Assembly (NCBI GenBank): GCA_910577835.1
Contig: CAJTOU010000001.1
Location: 129,151-193,150, forward strand
Length of the DNA: 64,000 bases
Source of the DNA: an uncultured Lachnospiraceae bacterium
Lineage (GTDB): Bacteria; Bacillota_A; Clostridia; Lachnospirales; Lachnospiraceae
Direction: 5' to 3'
In this document: one piece after another, positions 8,088 to 16,622 of the stretch
Numbering within the stretch: the stretch's first letter is position 1
Layout: each line of letters opens with the position of its first letter
The notes under the pieces: generated by a model
What the model was told of the DNA's origin: nothing
The model's database searches: none
The model's input: the letters and a program-made list of their open reading frames with translations, nothing else
Program-made: the position numbers and the translations under genes

Positions 8088-8168
8088 ATTTAATAAGGAA
8101 CCTTATTTAATAGAGAACCTTATTTAATAAGGAACCTTATTTAACAAAGAAACTCATTTAACAAAAAC
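8088..8168. repeat. 17-bp tandem repeat upstream of an unrecognised gene
   Basis: About 4.5 head-to-tail units of ATTTAATAAGGAACCTT, degenerating to the right (ATTTAACAAAGAAACTC, then a partial). It lies in the 300-bp gap between the terminator of the Gly/Cys-rich gene and the start of the next gene at 8197, ending about 30 bp before that start and just upstream of its AAGGAG ribosome binding site. Nothing else coding is seen in the 7894-8196 gap. Confidence 0.8.
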
Positions 8169-8196
8169 CGGTATCAGGTAAGGAGAATGAATCACT

Positions 8197-8733
8197 ATGG
8201 ATTATTTTTCAGAAAGCCAGAATGAAATACGTCGAATGGAAATGCTTAAGGCTGTCCTTCCATATATTCCTGTATCTATGCAGAAATTTCTGAATATTTA
8301 TATGGGATTTTCCGAGCTGTTTAATGCCATAAATATGATAAGAAATGGTCCGATTTTATATACAGACAGCATAACTGACAAAAGCAAACTTGGCAATACA
8401 GACGAATTGCTCGGTGTTCTTCGCGGCTTCTGTTCACCAAAGGAAAATGAATTGATTGATATGTTTTTTAATATGTCAAAAGTAATGAATATGTATGACA
8501 ATTACAAAGATATATTTTCAATGTTTCAGATGCCACAGGGTTCCGATGAAGAGAAAAAACAGGAAAATTATACATCCAATACAAATGCTGACTATTCAAA
8601 TCAGGAAACAGAAAATCAGAAAAACAATTCTTTATTTTCTCAGATGAATCCTATGGCTATGATGAATATGATGAATCAATTTAAAGGCAGTAAAGAAATT
8701 GATGATATTTTTAACAACTTTTTAAAGCAATAG
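8197..8733 (+). CDS. Hypothetical protein, Met/Asn-rich C-terminus
   Basis: 178 residues, not recognised. Residues 1-115 look helical and globular (LPYIPVSMQKFLNIYMGFSELFNAINMIRNGP). Residues about 120-150 are polar and low-complexity (NYTSNTNADYSNQETENQ), and the tail is Met/Asn-rich (NPMAMMNMMNQFKG). No signal peptide or membrane segment. AAGGAG sits about 12 nt before ATG. It is followed after 15 bp by another unrecognised gene, so the two form an operon ending in the terminator at 9029. Confidence 0.75.
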   Translation: MDYFSESQNEIRRMEMLKAVLPYIPVSMQKFLNIYMGFSELFNAINMIRNGPILYTDSITDKSKLGNTDELLGVLRGFCSPKENELIDMFFNMSKVMNMYDNYKDIFSMFQMPQGSDEEKKQENYTSNTNADYSNQETENQKNNSLFSQMNPMAMMNMMNQFKGSKEIDDIFNNFLKQ

Positions 8734-8748
8734 AAAGGCAGGAATAAA

Positions 8749-9033
8749 ATGGAATATCAGAACTGGGCAGAAAACCCAAAATTTAAAAATATTGACCCAA
8801 AAAAATTAACGCTGATAGAAATGCTCAGTGAACAGGCAGGTTCTAAGAAGCCGGAAGAAATTCTCCCCTTTTTTCTGGCGGTAAACGCCAAGGCAAATGA
8901 AATGGGCATTACATTTAATGACGACGAAACAGAGATTATTCTTGATTCTTTAAAATCAAAAATGAATCCTTCTGATATTAAAAAAATTGACATGATACGA
9001 AATTTTACAAAAATGATGTCAGAAAAAAGCTGA
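8749..9033 (+). CDS. Hypothetical protein
   Basis: 94 residues, soluble, not recognised. Pattern: NWAENPKFKNIDPKKLTLIEMLSEQ, then KPEEILPFFLAVNAKANEMGITF and ILDSLKSKMNPSDIKKIDMIRN. This alternation of helices with conserved-looking LPFFLAV suggests a compact helical protein acting with the upstream 178-residue product. Its stop codon lies inside the terminator stem. Confidence 0.75.
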   Translation: MEYQNWAENPKFKNIDPKKLTLIEMLSEQAGSKKPEEILPFFLAVNAKANEMGITFNDDETEIILDSLKSKMNPSDIKKIDMIRNFTKMMSEKS

Positions 9034-9056
9034 GCAGCAAAACTGCTCGGCTTTTT
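9029..9056 (+). terminator. Terminator of the 8197-9033 operon
   Basis: Nine-bp stem GCTGAGCAG / CTGCTCGGC (one T-G wobble) with loop CAAAA, followed by TTTTT. Flanking AGAAAAA and TTTTTCT extend the pairing, so it may also stop transcription from the opposite strand. Confidence 0.9.
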
Positions 9057-9105
9057 CTGACATATAAATTTTTCATTTGCAATGTAAGGATTAACAACTT
9101 TGATT

Positions 9106-10257
9106 TTATACTTCCACATCTGCGGAATAGTCTACTCCTTCTATTCCAAATCCGAACATCTGGTAAAAATCTTCCCAATAACCTTTAATATCAGAAAGTT
9201 CTGTAACATTTTCAGAATTGATTTTATCCCAAACAGCCTTTACTTCCTCCTGAACATCTTCACGCAGTTCATAATCATCCATACGAATCATTCCCTGTTC
9301 ATCTGTTATCACCTGCGCTCCAAAAAGTTTGTCGTGGAATAATCTGCCGATTTGTTCAATACAGCCTTCATGACAGTCTTTTTCTTTCATTACTTTATAC
9401 AGGATTGCAAAATACAATGGTACAACAGGAATTGCACTGCTTGCCTGAGTTACAAGTCCTTTGTTAACAGAAATATATGCTCTGATACTTAAAGCTTCTC
9501 TTATTTTTTCTGCATATTCATGAAGATTCTTCTTTGCCATGCCAATAGTTCCATTAAAATAAATCGGATATGTAAGTTCTGGACCAATATAAGAATATGC
9601 AACCGTAATGGCGTGCTCGGATAATACCTGCGCATTACTTAAGGCTTCTATCCAGTCAAACCAGTCTTCGCCACCCATTACTTTTACAGTAGCTTCTATT
9701 TCTTCTTCTGAGGCGGCTGGAATCTCCGCCTCAGAAATAGTATTATCTTTTAAGTTCAGTGATTTTTGTCTATATGGCTCACTTGTAGCCTTCAAAACAG
9801 AATTATATACTGTTCCGTCTGACATGGTTCTTCTTGGCGCTGCAAGGCTGTATATTACTAAATCTACTGTTCCAAAATCCTTTTTAATTGTATTGATTAC
9901 TTCTTCTTTTATTTCTTTTGAAAAAGCATCTCCATTAATTGATTTAGCATACAGGCCTTCTGCTTTGGCAAATTCTTCAAATGCTTTTGTATTATAAAAT
10001 CCCGGCGTAGCTGTACGCTTGCCTGCTGCTTCTTTTTCAAACATTACTCCCAGTGTATCCGCATGTCCTCCAAATGCCGCCGCAATTCTTGAAGCCAGCC
10101 CGTAGCCTGTGGAAGCTCCAATAACCAGAACCTTTTTTGGTCCATGATTTTCCCCTAACGCTTTAATATATTCTATCTGTCTTCTGACATTTTCTCTGCA
10201 ACCCACAGGGTGAGCTGTTGTACAGATAAATCCTTTTACCTTTGGTTCTACTACCAT
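9106..10257 (-). CDS. fabV: FabV/Ter-type trans-2-enoyl reductase
   Basis: NADH-dependent reductase of trans-2-enoyl-ACP or -CoA, 383 residues. N-terminal VVEPKVKGFICTTAHPVGC is diagnostic of the FabV/Ter family. The cofactor loop GASTGYGLASR starts at residue 47, VIYSLAAPRR follows, and the Tyr/Lys active-site stretch is YSYIGPELTYPIYFNGTIGMAKKN with the family's widened Tyr-x8-Lys spacing. It may serve fatty acid synthesis or crotonyl-CoA reduction in butyrate metabolism; the sequence cannot decide. Good GGAGG site; monocistronic. Confidence 0.95.
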   Translation of the reverse strand: MVVEPKVKGFICTTAHPVGCRENVRRQIEYIKALGENHGPKKVLVIGASTGYGLASRIAAAFGGHADTLGVMFEKEAAGKRTATPGFYNTKAFEEFAKAEGLYAKSINGDAFSKEIKEEVINTIKKDFGTVDLVIYSLAAPRRTMSDGTVYNSVLKATSEPYRQKSLNLKDNTISEAEIPAASEEEIEATVKVMGGEDWFDWIEALSNAQVLSEHAITVAYSYIGPELTYPIYFNGTIGMAKKNLHEYAEKIREALSIRAYISVNKGLVTQASSAIPVVPLYFAILYKVMKEKDCHEGCIEQIGRLFHDKLFGAQVITDEQGMIRMDDYELREDVQEEVKAVWDKINSENVTELSDIKGYWEDFYQMFGFGIEGVDYSADVEV

Positions 10258-10318
10258 AAGAAATCCTCCGTATTCTTTGTTTTTTCACAGAAAATATCAT
10301 TATTTTCCATGGCATTTT

Positions 10319-11032
10319 TCAATTCTCAAACATTTCCTGAAAGAATCCTGAATCTGACGCCGGTTCTCCTCCTGCAAGCAAATGGCTTGTATCTCCTAAA
10401 ACCTTTACTCTAAAGCTCGCATTTCCTTTTTCACGTTCTTCCGTGCAGAGAAGCGTCACCGAAGTCGGTGCAACAAAAAACTGCTGCCACAAAACCGGCG
10501 CGGAAAGTCCAAGGATATGAGACATCATTACAAAAGAAACGCCTAAATGACAGAAAAATACAATCGTATCTTTATTTGCCTGTTTTACTTTATAATAATT
10601 TCCATATCTTTCATACCCATGCACAGCAAGTATATCATCAATTCCTGAACATACTTCACGGTATGCTTTTTGAAGTTCTTCTCCGGTTTTCATAACAGGA
10701 GAAGCAATCCACTGGTCTTTATCATATAATTCCGGCTGTTCAGTCCAATACTCCGGCATAAAATCCCATGCAATTCTGTTTTTTCCCGTTAACGGGTCTG
10801 TAATTGGGTAATAGAACTCTTTCAGCCAGTCATATATGATTGGAGTCCGGTTCATTTTTTGCATGGAATACTCTGCGGTATCTCTGGCACGTCCAAGAGG
10901 AGAGCAATAAAACTGCTTTACATCCCATCTGCTTACTCTGTCAGACAAAAGCGCTGCTTCTCTGCGTCCTTTTTCTGTCAGCGTATCATTTATATAATCA
11001 GGGTCTCCGTGTCTGATAAAAATTACTTTCAT
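10319..11032 (-). CDS. Histidine phosphatase family protein
   Basis: 237-residue phosphoglycerate-mutase-like phosphatase. The RHG motif FIRHGDPDY with phospho-accepting His8 is at the N-terminus. QFYCSPLGRARDTAEYSM carries the catalytic Arg, and the second His is in VFFCHLGVSFVM. Substrate unknown. An AAGGAG site precedes the ATG, and it follows the G3E GTPase pair by about 28 bp, so it is probably the third gene of that operon. Confidence 0.88.
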   Translation of the reverse strand: MKVIFIRHGDPDYINDTLTEKGRREAALLSDRVSRWDVKQFYCSPLGRARDTAEYSMQKMNRTPIIYDWLKEFYYPITDPLTGKNRIAWDFMPEYWTEQPELYDKDQWIASPVMKTGEELQKAYREVCSGIDDILAVHGYERYGNYYKVKQANKDTIVFFCHLGVSFVMMSHILGLSAPVLWQQFFVAPTSVTLLCTEEREKGNASFRVKVLGDTSHLLAGGEPASDSGFFQEMFEN

Positions 11033-11060
11033 AGTTTCTCCTTATTTCCTCTGCGGCTAT

Positions 11061-12008
11061 TTAGACAAGACTTACCACCGGTTCTGCTAAAGGCGCACAT
11101 TCTCTGGCTTCCTGAACATACAATACCGGTCCATTTCCGTCATATTCTTCATTAAATTCCTCTACCACGGAAAATTTCATCTCTGCCCATTGTCTGTTTA
11201 CCAGCTTTTTTGCACTGTTATACTTACAGAAAACACCCATAAAAACAAGGTCATCTGCACAGCAGTTCATGGCAGGTCTGCCCATAACAAAAGCGTTTCC
11301 AGCCATACCCGATTCCCGCATTACCATTGCTTTCACCTGAAAAGTCTTGCCTGCATATCTTGCGGTATTATCCCACATATCGATAAACCAGACACCAAAA
11401 TGTTCCGGCTTTATTTCTACCAACGGTGCTTTCAAATCAAACGGAAGGTCTTCATCTTCCACCGGAAGGTCGATTTCTCCCTCGCTGTCCTCAAACACTA
11501 CCTCTATCCCCTGATTAATAGACTTAATGCTTCTTTTAAAGCCGGTCAGCTTCTGATTTTCCAGTGCGTCGCAGCGATTCATAATAAGCAGCTCGGAATT
11601 TCGAATCATATCGGCAAATAATACTCTCATATTTGCAAAATAAGTTTCAAAGGTAGAACCGTCTGCTGTAATTAACTGCTGCTGCATCTCCCAGTTGTCA
11701 GGAAGTTGAATATTTTTACAGTCCCATGTACCATTATATTCAATCACAATGCGCTCTGGTTTGTATTTTTCATCCAACTCCTTTAAAGTGGTCAGATTGA
11801 AGTCCGTAAAATCTTCGATTACATGTGTTACAACATTTTTATCTCTCAGCCCGTCTTCTTCATATTCTTCTTCGCCTTCTTCACATACAATTAAAAGAGT
11901 GGTATCTTCCGAATAGAAATAATCCTGATTCAGTGTAAAATTGATAAAGCGGGTTTTACCGGACTCCAGAAAACCATATATCATATATACCTGTTTTTTA
12001 TCCTCCAT
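11061..12008 (-). CDS. Divergent G3E-type GTPase, probably fused to a DUF1980 (YcgQ)-like C-terminal domain
   Basis: 315 residues. Residues 1-175 resemble the G3E/CobW GTPase fold: P-loop GFLESGKT at 12-19, RIVIEYNGTW in place of the usual Walker B, and MNRCD for the guanine-specificity loop. The CxCC metal motif of classical COG0523 proteins is absent, and the switch region is acidic (CEEGEEEYEEDG). Residues about 210-315 (WDNTARYAGKTFQVKAMVMR...RPAMNCCADDLVFMGVF) resemble the C-terminal half of DUF1980/TIGR03943 proteins, which have a characteristic CCxAD. That would link it to zinc homeostasis. It starts 12 bp after the upstream G3E gene. The domain match is from memory of the family, so moderate. 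Confidence 0.7.
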   Translation of the reverse strand: MEDKKQVYMIYGFLESGKTRFINFTLNQDYFYSEDTTLLIVCEEGEEEYEEDGLRDKNVVTHVIEDFTDFNLTTLKELDEKYKPERIVIEYNGTWDCKNIQLPDNWEMQQQLITADGSTFETYFANMRVLFADMIRNSELLIMNRCDALENQKLTGFKRSIKSINQGIEVVFEDSEGEIDLPVEDEDLPFDLKAPLVEIKPEHFGVWFIDMWDNTARYAGKTFQVKAMVMRESGMAGNAFVMGRPAMNCCADDLVFMGVFCKYNSAKKLVNRQWAEMKFSVVEEFNEEYDGNGPVLYVQEARECAPLAEPVVSLV

Positions 12009-12020
12009 CAGTTCTTCTCC

Positions 12021-13073
12021 TTACCCTAAAAATATCTTTTCAAGCTCCTGCTCTGTATATCCGGCAGCAATCACTACTACCTTTCCAGTATAGTCCGGAT
12101 TTCCTATACGAATTTCAAATTGTCCCGGCACATAATCAAAATAAATCCACTGACTATCCTCTGCATTTTTGACAATACCCTTCGAACGAAGAATGGTTCC
12201 TTTTGATTCCTGCTCAAATTTATCAAAAATTGCCCTCAATCTATCCTGAGTATATGCATTACTAGTTTCTGTGCCCCAACTTGTAAAGATATCATCGGCA
12301 TGATGATGGTGATGATGTTCATGTTCGGCATGATGATGTTCATGCTCTGCATGGCTATGTTTATCGTGCTCATGATGATGCTCATGGTCTTCATGGTGAT
12401 GTTCATGCTCATCATGGTGATGATGTTCATGCTCTGCATGTTCCTTCTCGGCTTTCTTCAACATCTCCTCCAGCCCTGTGGTATGATTTAATGCGGCAAG
12501 AAGACTTTCTTCATCTAACTGCTCCACAGGAGTTGTCACAACAGCAGCTTCTGAATTATGTTCCTTCACTACTGCAAGAGCAGCTTCCGTCTTTCCTTCC
12601 TTTGCAATATCTGTTCTGCTAAATACAACCGTAGAAGCATATTCTATCTGATTGACATAAAACTCTCCGAAATTTTTCAGATACATTTTGCATTTATTTA
12701 CGTCAAGCACGGTAATTCTATATCCAATTTCAAGTCCTGCTTCATCTTTTACCCCTTCTACTGCTCTCATTACATCCGAAAGCTTTCCTACTCCGGAAGG
12801 CTCGATGATAATTCTCTCCGGATGATATGTCTCTACTACTTCTTTTAAAGATGCGGAAAAATCACCAACCAGAGAACAGCAGATACATCCGGAGTTCATC
12901 TCCTTTATCTCAATGCCTGCTTCTTTTAAAAATCCACCGTCAATACCGATTTCACCAAATTCATTCTCAATCAAAACTATATTCTGATTTTTATATACGG
13001 TTTTTAACAGCTTCTGAATCAATGTTGTTTTTCCTGCGCCCAAAAATCCTGAAATAATATCAACTTTTACCAT
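12021..13073 (-). CDS. CobW/COG0523 G3E GTPase with His-rich metal-binding loop
   Basis: 350-residue GTP-dependent metallochaperone-type protein. P-loop GFLGAGKT at residues 9-16, IENEFGEIGIDG switch, metal motif CICC at 63-66, and RIIIEPSGVG. Between the GTPase core and the CobW C-terminal domain is a stretch of about 50 residues, roughly half His, in HEH/DEH/HHH patterns; this is a likely Zn (or Ni/Co) reservoir. The C-terminal domain (WIYFDYVPGQFEIRIG) is intact. It is first in an operon with a second G3E protein and possibly the phosphatase gene. The His codons generate repetitive ORFs in other frames, which are artefacts. Confidence 0.93.
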   Translation of the reverse strand: MVKVDIISGFLGAGKTTLIQKLLKTVYKNQNIVLIENEFGEIGIDGGFLKEAGIEIKEMNSGCICCSLVGDFSASLKEVVETYHPERIIIEPSGVGKLSDVMRAVEGVKDEAGLEIGYRITVLDVNKCKMYLKNFGEFYVNQIEYASTVVFSRTDIAKEGKTEAALAVVKEHNSEAAVVTTPVEQLDEESLLAALNHTTGLEEMLKKAEKEHAEHEHHHHDEHEHHHEDHEHHHEHDKHSHAEHEHHHAEHEHHHHHHADDIFTSWGTETSNAYTQDRLRAIFDKFEQESKGTILRSKGIVKNAEDSQWIYFDYVPGQFEIRIGNPDYTGKVVVIAAGYTEQELEKIFLG

Positions 13074-13224
13074 GATTCTTTTCCTTCTTTCTACACTTGT
13101 TTATTTATTCCAATCCACTTGCGGTAACAAGGAGCAAGACAAATAATGTGGATTGTCTCATGTCAGTGGGGAATACCGCTTTTGCTCCGCCCCTGTGTAA
13201 TAAATTTACAGTCTCTGTTTTTCA
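13074..13224 (-). promoter_or_regulatory. Structured leader of the G3E GTPase operon
   Basis: The transcript predicted from the promoter at 13231-13258 has a leader of about 150 nt. It contains complementary segments: GGGG/CCCC, AGACAA/TTGTCT, AATCCAC/GTGGATT, and GGAGCAA/TTGCTCC with GCGGTA/TACCGC. The last two pairings cross each other, so they are either a pseudoknot or alternatives. A 15-bp inverted repeat TGTAA-n5-TTACA lies at 13196-13210 near the predicted start. Could be a metal-responsive riboswitch-like leader or an operator region; I could not match it to a known class. Confidence 0.45.
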
Positions 13225-13230
13225 GATTTT

Positions 13231-13258
13231 ATTTTAACATAAAGAAAGAATTTGTCAA
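13231..13258 (-). promoter_or_regulatory. Promoter of the G3E GTPase operon
   Basis: Minus-strand TTGACA (13253-13258), 16-bp spacer, TAAAAT (13231-13236). It lies between the hisD stop (13312) and the structured leader. Confidence 0.65.
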
Positions 13259-13311
13259 CTTTCCAGATTCCCTTTTTCTCTAATTTGTTTTATAGGAAAA
13301 ATACAATCACT

Positions 13312-14604
13312 TTATTCAAATCTCACTTTCACGGAATTTGCATGTGCCGTCAGATGTTCAGACTCTGCAAATTTCTCGATATCTTTATATACTTCCGCAA
13401 GCGCTTCTCTTGAATAGGAAATAATACTGGATTTCTTGATAAAATCATCTACCGACAATGCAGAAAAGAACTTTGCTGTTCCGTTTGTCGGCAGTACATG
13501 ATTCGGCCCTGCAAAATAATCCCCCAAAGGCTCAGAGCTGTATTCTCCAAGAAAAATAGCTCCGGCATTTTTAATCTTTGTCATAATATCAAACGGATTT
13601 TTTGTCATAATTTCCAAATGCTCGGAAGCAATCTCATTTACCGCATCAACTGCCTGCTCCATATTCTCTGCCACCAGAATATATCCATAGTTTTCCAGAG
13701 ATTTTTCTATAATTTCCTTTCTTGAAAGCTCTGCTGCAAACCTGTTTACTTCTTCTGATACCTTTTTTCCAAGTTCACTTGAAGTAGTTACAAGAATCGC
13801 CGATGCCATCTCATCATGCTCCGCCTGAGACAATAAATCTGCTGCCACATATCTCGGATTTGCAGTTTCATCTGCCAGAACAAGGATTTCACTTGGTCCG
13901 GCGATTGAATCAATACTTACAAATCCAAAAACCGCCTTTTTCGCCAGCGCTACAAAAATATTTCCCGGTCCCACAATTTTATCTACCTTTGGAATTGTAT
14001 CTGTGCCAAACGCCAGCGCCGCAATTGCCTGAGCTCCGCCTGCCTTGTAGATTTTGTCGCAGCCTGCGATATGCGCTGCTGCAAGTGTTCCCGGATTTAC
14101 CTTTCCATCCTTTCCCGGCGGTGTTGTCATAATTATCTGCTCCACTCCTGCTACTTTTGCCGGAATAATATTCATAAGTACAGAAGATGGATAAGCTGCT
14201 TTTCCGCCCGGTACATAGACACCGACTTTTGAAAGAGCCGTTATTTTCTGGCCCAGAATACTTCCATCCGGTTTGGAATCAAACCAACTGTACTGTCTCT
14301 GTTTTTCATGATAAATCCGGATATTTTCTGCTGATTTTCTTATTATCTGCATAATACCGCTTTTTTCTGCTGTCACACATGCTTCTGCTATTTCTTCCTC
14401 TGTAACAACAAGATTCTCTGATGTAATATCCACTTTATCAAATTCTAATGTATAATCATAAAGTGCCTTATCTCCATATGTACGCACATTATTTACAATT
14501 TCATTTACTGCAATAGTATAAGTATCATAATTATTTGGACTTCTTTTCAGTAAGCTGTCCAGTAAATCCTTTTTCGTCTCCTCTGTCAAATTAACTATTC
14601 TCAT
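13312..14604 (-). CDS. hisD: Histidinol dehydrogenase
   Basis: Last two oxidation steps of histidine synthesis (histidinol to histidine, NAD+, Zn). Family landmarks: YVPGGKAAYPSSVLM, AGGAQAIAALAFGT, KIVGPGNIFVALAKK, GPSEILVLAD, LSQAEHDE, and the C-terminal NHVLPTNGTAKF. I chose ATG 14604 (MRIVNLTEE) over the upstream in-frame ATG at 14643: AAGGA lies 10 nt before 14604, while 14643 would fall inside hisG. Third gene of hisZ-hisG-hisD; no his gene follows. Confidence 0.96.
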   Translation of the reverse strand: MRIVNLTEETKKDLLDSLLKRSPNNYDTYTIAVNEIVNNVRTYGDKALYDYTLEFDKVDITSENLVVTEEEIAEACVTAEKSGIMQIIRKSAENIRIYHEKQRQYSWFDSKPDGSILGQKITALSKVGVYVPGGKAAYPSSVLMNIIPAKVAGVEQIIMTTPPGKDGKVNPGTLAAAHIAGCDKIYKAGGAQAIAALAFGTDTIPKVDKIVGPGNIFVALAKKAVFGFVSIDSIAGPSEILVLADETANPRYVAADLLSQAEHDEMASAILVTTSSELGKKVSEEVNRFAAELSRKEIIEKSLENYGYILVAENMEQAVDAVNEIASEHLEIMTKNPFDIMTKIKNAGAIFLGEYSSEPLGDYFAGPNHVLPTNGTAKFFSALSVDDFIKKSSIISYSREALAEVYKDIEKFAESEHLTAHANSVKVRFE

Positions 14605-14620
14605 AAATCCGTTTTCCTTT

Positions 14621-15256
14621 CTATAATACAGTTTTGAGTTCATGAATCAGTTTCATAATTCTCTCATTTTCCATTTTCATACTGACCTGATTTACTACCA
14701 TTCTTGCAGACAGCGGACAGATTTCTTCAAGAACCTCAAGACCATTTTCTCTTAAAGTACTTCCCGTTTCCACAATATCTACAATCACCTCAGACAGCCC
14801 CACAATCGGAGCAAGCTCTACGGAACCATTTAATTTAATAATTTCCACTGTCTGATGCTTCTTATTATAAAAATAATCCTTGGCAATATTCGGATATTTG
14901 CTGGCGACACGTATCATTTCATGATGCTGCAAAAGCTCTTCTGCTGACTTTGGACCACAGACACACATACGGCATTTTCCCATATTCAAATCCACAGCCT
15001 CTAAAAGCTTGCGCCCCTCCTCTAAAATGGTATCTTTTCCGACAACACCGATATCTGCCGCACCATATTCTACATAAGTAGGCACATCTCCTGCCTTTGC
15101 AAGAAAAAATTTCAATTTATGTTCTTCATTTACAAAAATAAGCTTTCTTGTACTTTTATCCTTCATTTCCTCACAGCTAATGCCTATTTTTTCAAACAGC
15201 TCCATTGTATTTCTTGCAAGCCGTCCCTTGGCAAGCGCTAATGTCAAATATCTCAT
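14621..15256 (-). CDS. hisG: ATP phosphoribosyltransferase, short catalytic form
   Basis: First step of histidine synthesis (ATP + PRPP). 211 residues: the short HisG lacks the C-terminal allosteric domain and needs HisZ. LTLALAKGRL, AADIGVVGKDTILE, and the PRPP loop EVIVDIVETGSTLRENGL are visible. The start at 15256 has AAGGAG at 8 nt and overlaps the hisZ stop (ATGA); the in-frame ATG at 15262 is too close to the site. Confidence 0.96.
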   Translation of the reverse strand: MRYLTLALAKGRLARNTMELFEKIGISCEEMKDKSTRKLIFVNEEHKLKFFLAKAGDVPTYVEYGAADIGVVGKDTILEEGRKLLEAVDLNMGKCRMCVCGPKSAEELLQHHEMIRVASKYPNIAKDYFYNKKHQTVEIIKLNGSVELAPIVGLSEVIVDIVETGSTLRENGLEVLEEICPLSARMVVNQVSMKMENERIMKLIHELKTVL

Positions 15257-16497
15257 CACCATATCTCTCCTTGTGAAATTTCCTGCTGAATTTTTTCAAT
15301 CCCTGAATTTTCTTCTGAAAAATAATACATTCTTGTGAAATCACCATTTTTTACATATTCTCTGTATTCCTCCAGTGAAAAGTCTGTATTTCTCCGCGCC
15401 AGTGTTACCGGTGTTCCCTCCTTCCGAAACTTTGATGCCATATAAATCGCATCCTTTTGAACATTATTTTCATACAAAAGAAAGACTGAACCGCTGTCCG
15501 CCGGAATTTCTATTTTCTGTCCAGACATTGCCATTAACATTCTGTCCAAATCAATTCCAAATCCAATAGATGGAATATCCTTTCCAAACTGCCTTACAAG
15601 ATTGTCATAGCGTCCTCCGGTAAGAATGGCGTCTCCCACGCCATAGGTATATCCCGCAAAGATAATGCCTGTATAATAATTTCTTTTGGCAATTGTTGAT
15701 AAATCAAAGGAAACATATTTATCATAACCATAATAAGATAAAAGTGTATACACTTTTTCCAGCCTTGAAAGCGCACGGTCTATTTTTTTATTGGAAATAA
15801 GCGTTTTCGCCTGAGAAATGATTTCTCCGGAGCCGATAAATTCCGGAAGCCTCAAAAAAACTTCTTTCAGACTTTTGTTTACAGCAAGATTTGATAAGTA
15901 TTCTTCCATGCCGAAAAAGTTTTTATTTTCCACCAGTTCACGAATTTCCTCTTTATCCTCTTCTGAAATACCCGCTTCGTCTAAAAGTCCCTCAAAGAAC
16001 AAAGCATGTCCCACTTCAATCTGAAATTCTGTCAGTCCACATTCAAGAAGTGCCTCAATTGTGACAGCAAGCACCTCGCAGTCTGAATCCGCAGTATTTT
16101 CTCCCAAAAGCTCTGCGCCTGTCTGAGTCCGCTCCTTCAGTTTTCCTTGATGTTCTGCATTGTTGATAAATGTCTGCCCTGAATAACACAGACGAATGGG
16201 CATATCCTCTTCCATAAAATACTTGGAGACACATCTGGCAATAGGAGGCGTCATATCAGGTCTTAAAACCAATGTATTTCCTTCTCTGTCAAAAAATTTA
16301 TACATCTGGTTTGAGGCAACGGTACCCTTCTCCTTGCTGAAAATATCAAAAAACTCAAAACTCGGCGTCTGAATATCACGATAGCCGTATTTTTTCAAAA
16401 CGCTGTGTATTTTCTCCTGAAGATATAATTTGCGCTCACACTCTCTGTTATAGATATCCCTCACTCCTTCCGGAGTATGGAGTAAAATTTTTTTCAT
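15256..16497 (-). CDS. hisZ: ATP phosphoribosyltransferase regulatory subunit HisZ
   Basis: HisRS-like protein without aminoacylation function that activates short HisG. 413 residues from ATG 16497 (MKKILLHTPEGVRDI), preceded by AAAGGA; the longer frame upstream to 16770 is spurious and overlaps recU. Class II-like motifs: FEFFDIFSKEKGTV, LRPDMTPPIARCV, and GGRYDNLVRQFG followed by GFGIDLDRML. Translationally coupled to hisG. Confidence 0.95.
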   Translation of the reverse strand: MKKILLHTPEGVRDIYNRECERKLYLQEKIHSVLKKYGYRDIQTPSFEFFDIFSKEKGTVASNQMYKFFDREGNTLVLRPDMTPPIARCVSKYFMEEDMPIRLCYSGQTFINNAEHQGKLKERTQTGAELLGENTADSDCEVLAVTIEALLECGLTEFQIEVGHALFFEGLLDEAGISEEDKEEIRELVENKNFFGMEEYLSNLAVNKSLKEVFLRLPEFIGSGEIISQAKTLISNKKIDRALSRLEKVYTLLSYYGYDKYVSFDLSTIAKRNYYTGIIFAGYTYGVGDAILTGGRYDNLVRQFGKDIPSIGFGIDLDRMLMAMSGQKIEIPADSGSVFLLYENNVQKDAIYMASKFRKEGTPVTLARRNTDFSLEEYREYVKNGDFTRMYYFSEENSGIEKIQQEISQGEIW

Positions 16498-16591
16498 ACG
16501 TTTTGTTCCTTTCTGATTTAATATTTTATCATAGTAAATTGATAACACAATAAATAAGTAACGTATTACCATAACAATGTAACACTCTGAT

Positions 16592-16620
16592 AATATACTA
16601 TTATGATATTGTATTGTCAA
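16592..16620 (-). promoter_or_regulatory. Promoter of the hisZGD operon
   Basis: Minus-strand TTGACA (16615-16620), 17-bp spacer, TATATT (16592-16597), about 95 bp before the hisZ start. GTTAC occurs twice downstream of the -10 in the leader, a possible operator. No T-box leader is evident; the leader is too short. Confidence 0.75.
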
Positions 16621-16622
16621 GC

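Noticed and set aside
12236..12491. Met/Ile/Met-Phe-rich ORFs overlapping the His-rich region on both strands
   Set aside because: They are frame shadows of CAT/CAC-rich codons in the CobW gene and have no ribosome binding site.
13110..13210. Cobalamin or NiCo riboswitch
   Set aside because: Some short motifs (CAGGGGC, CCACTG) look similar, but the conserved core arrangement of either class could not be reproduced by eye.
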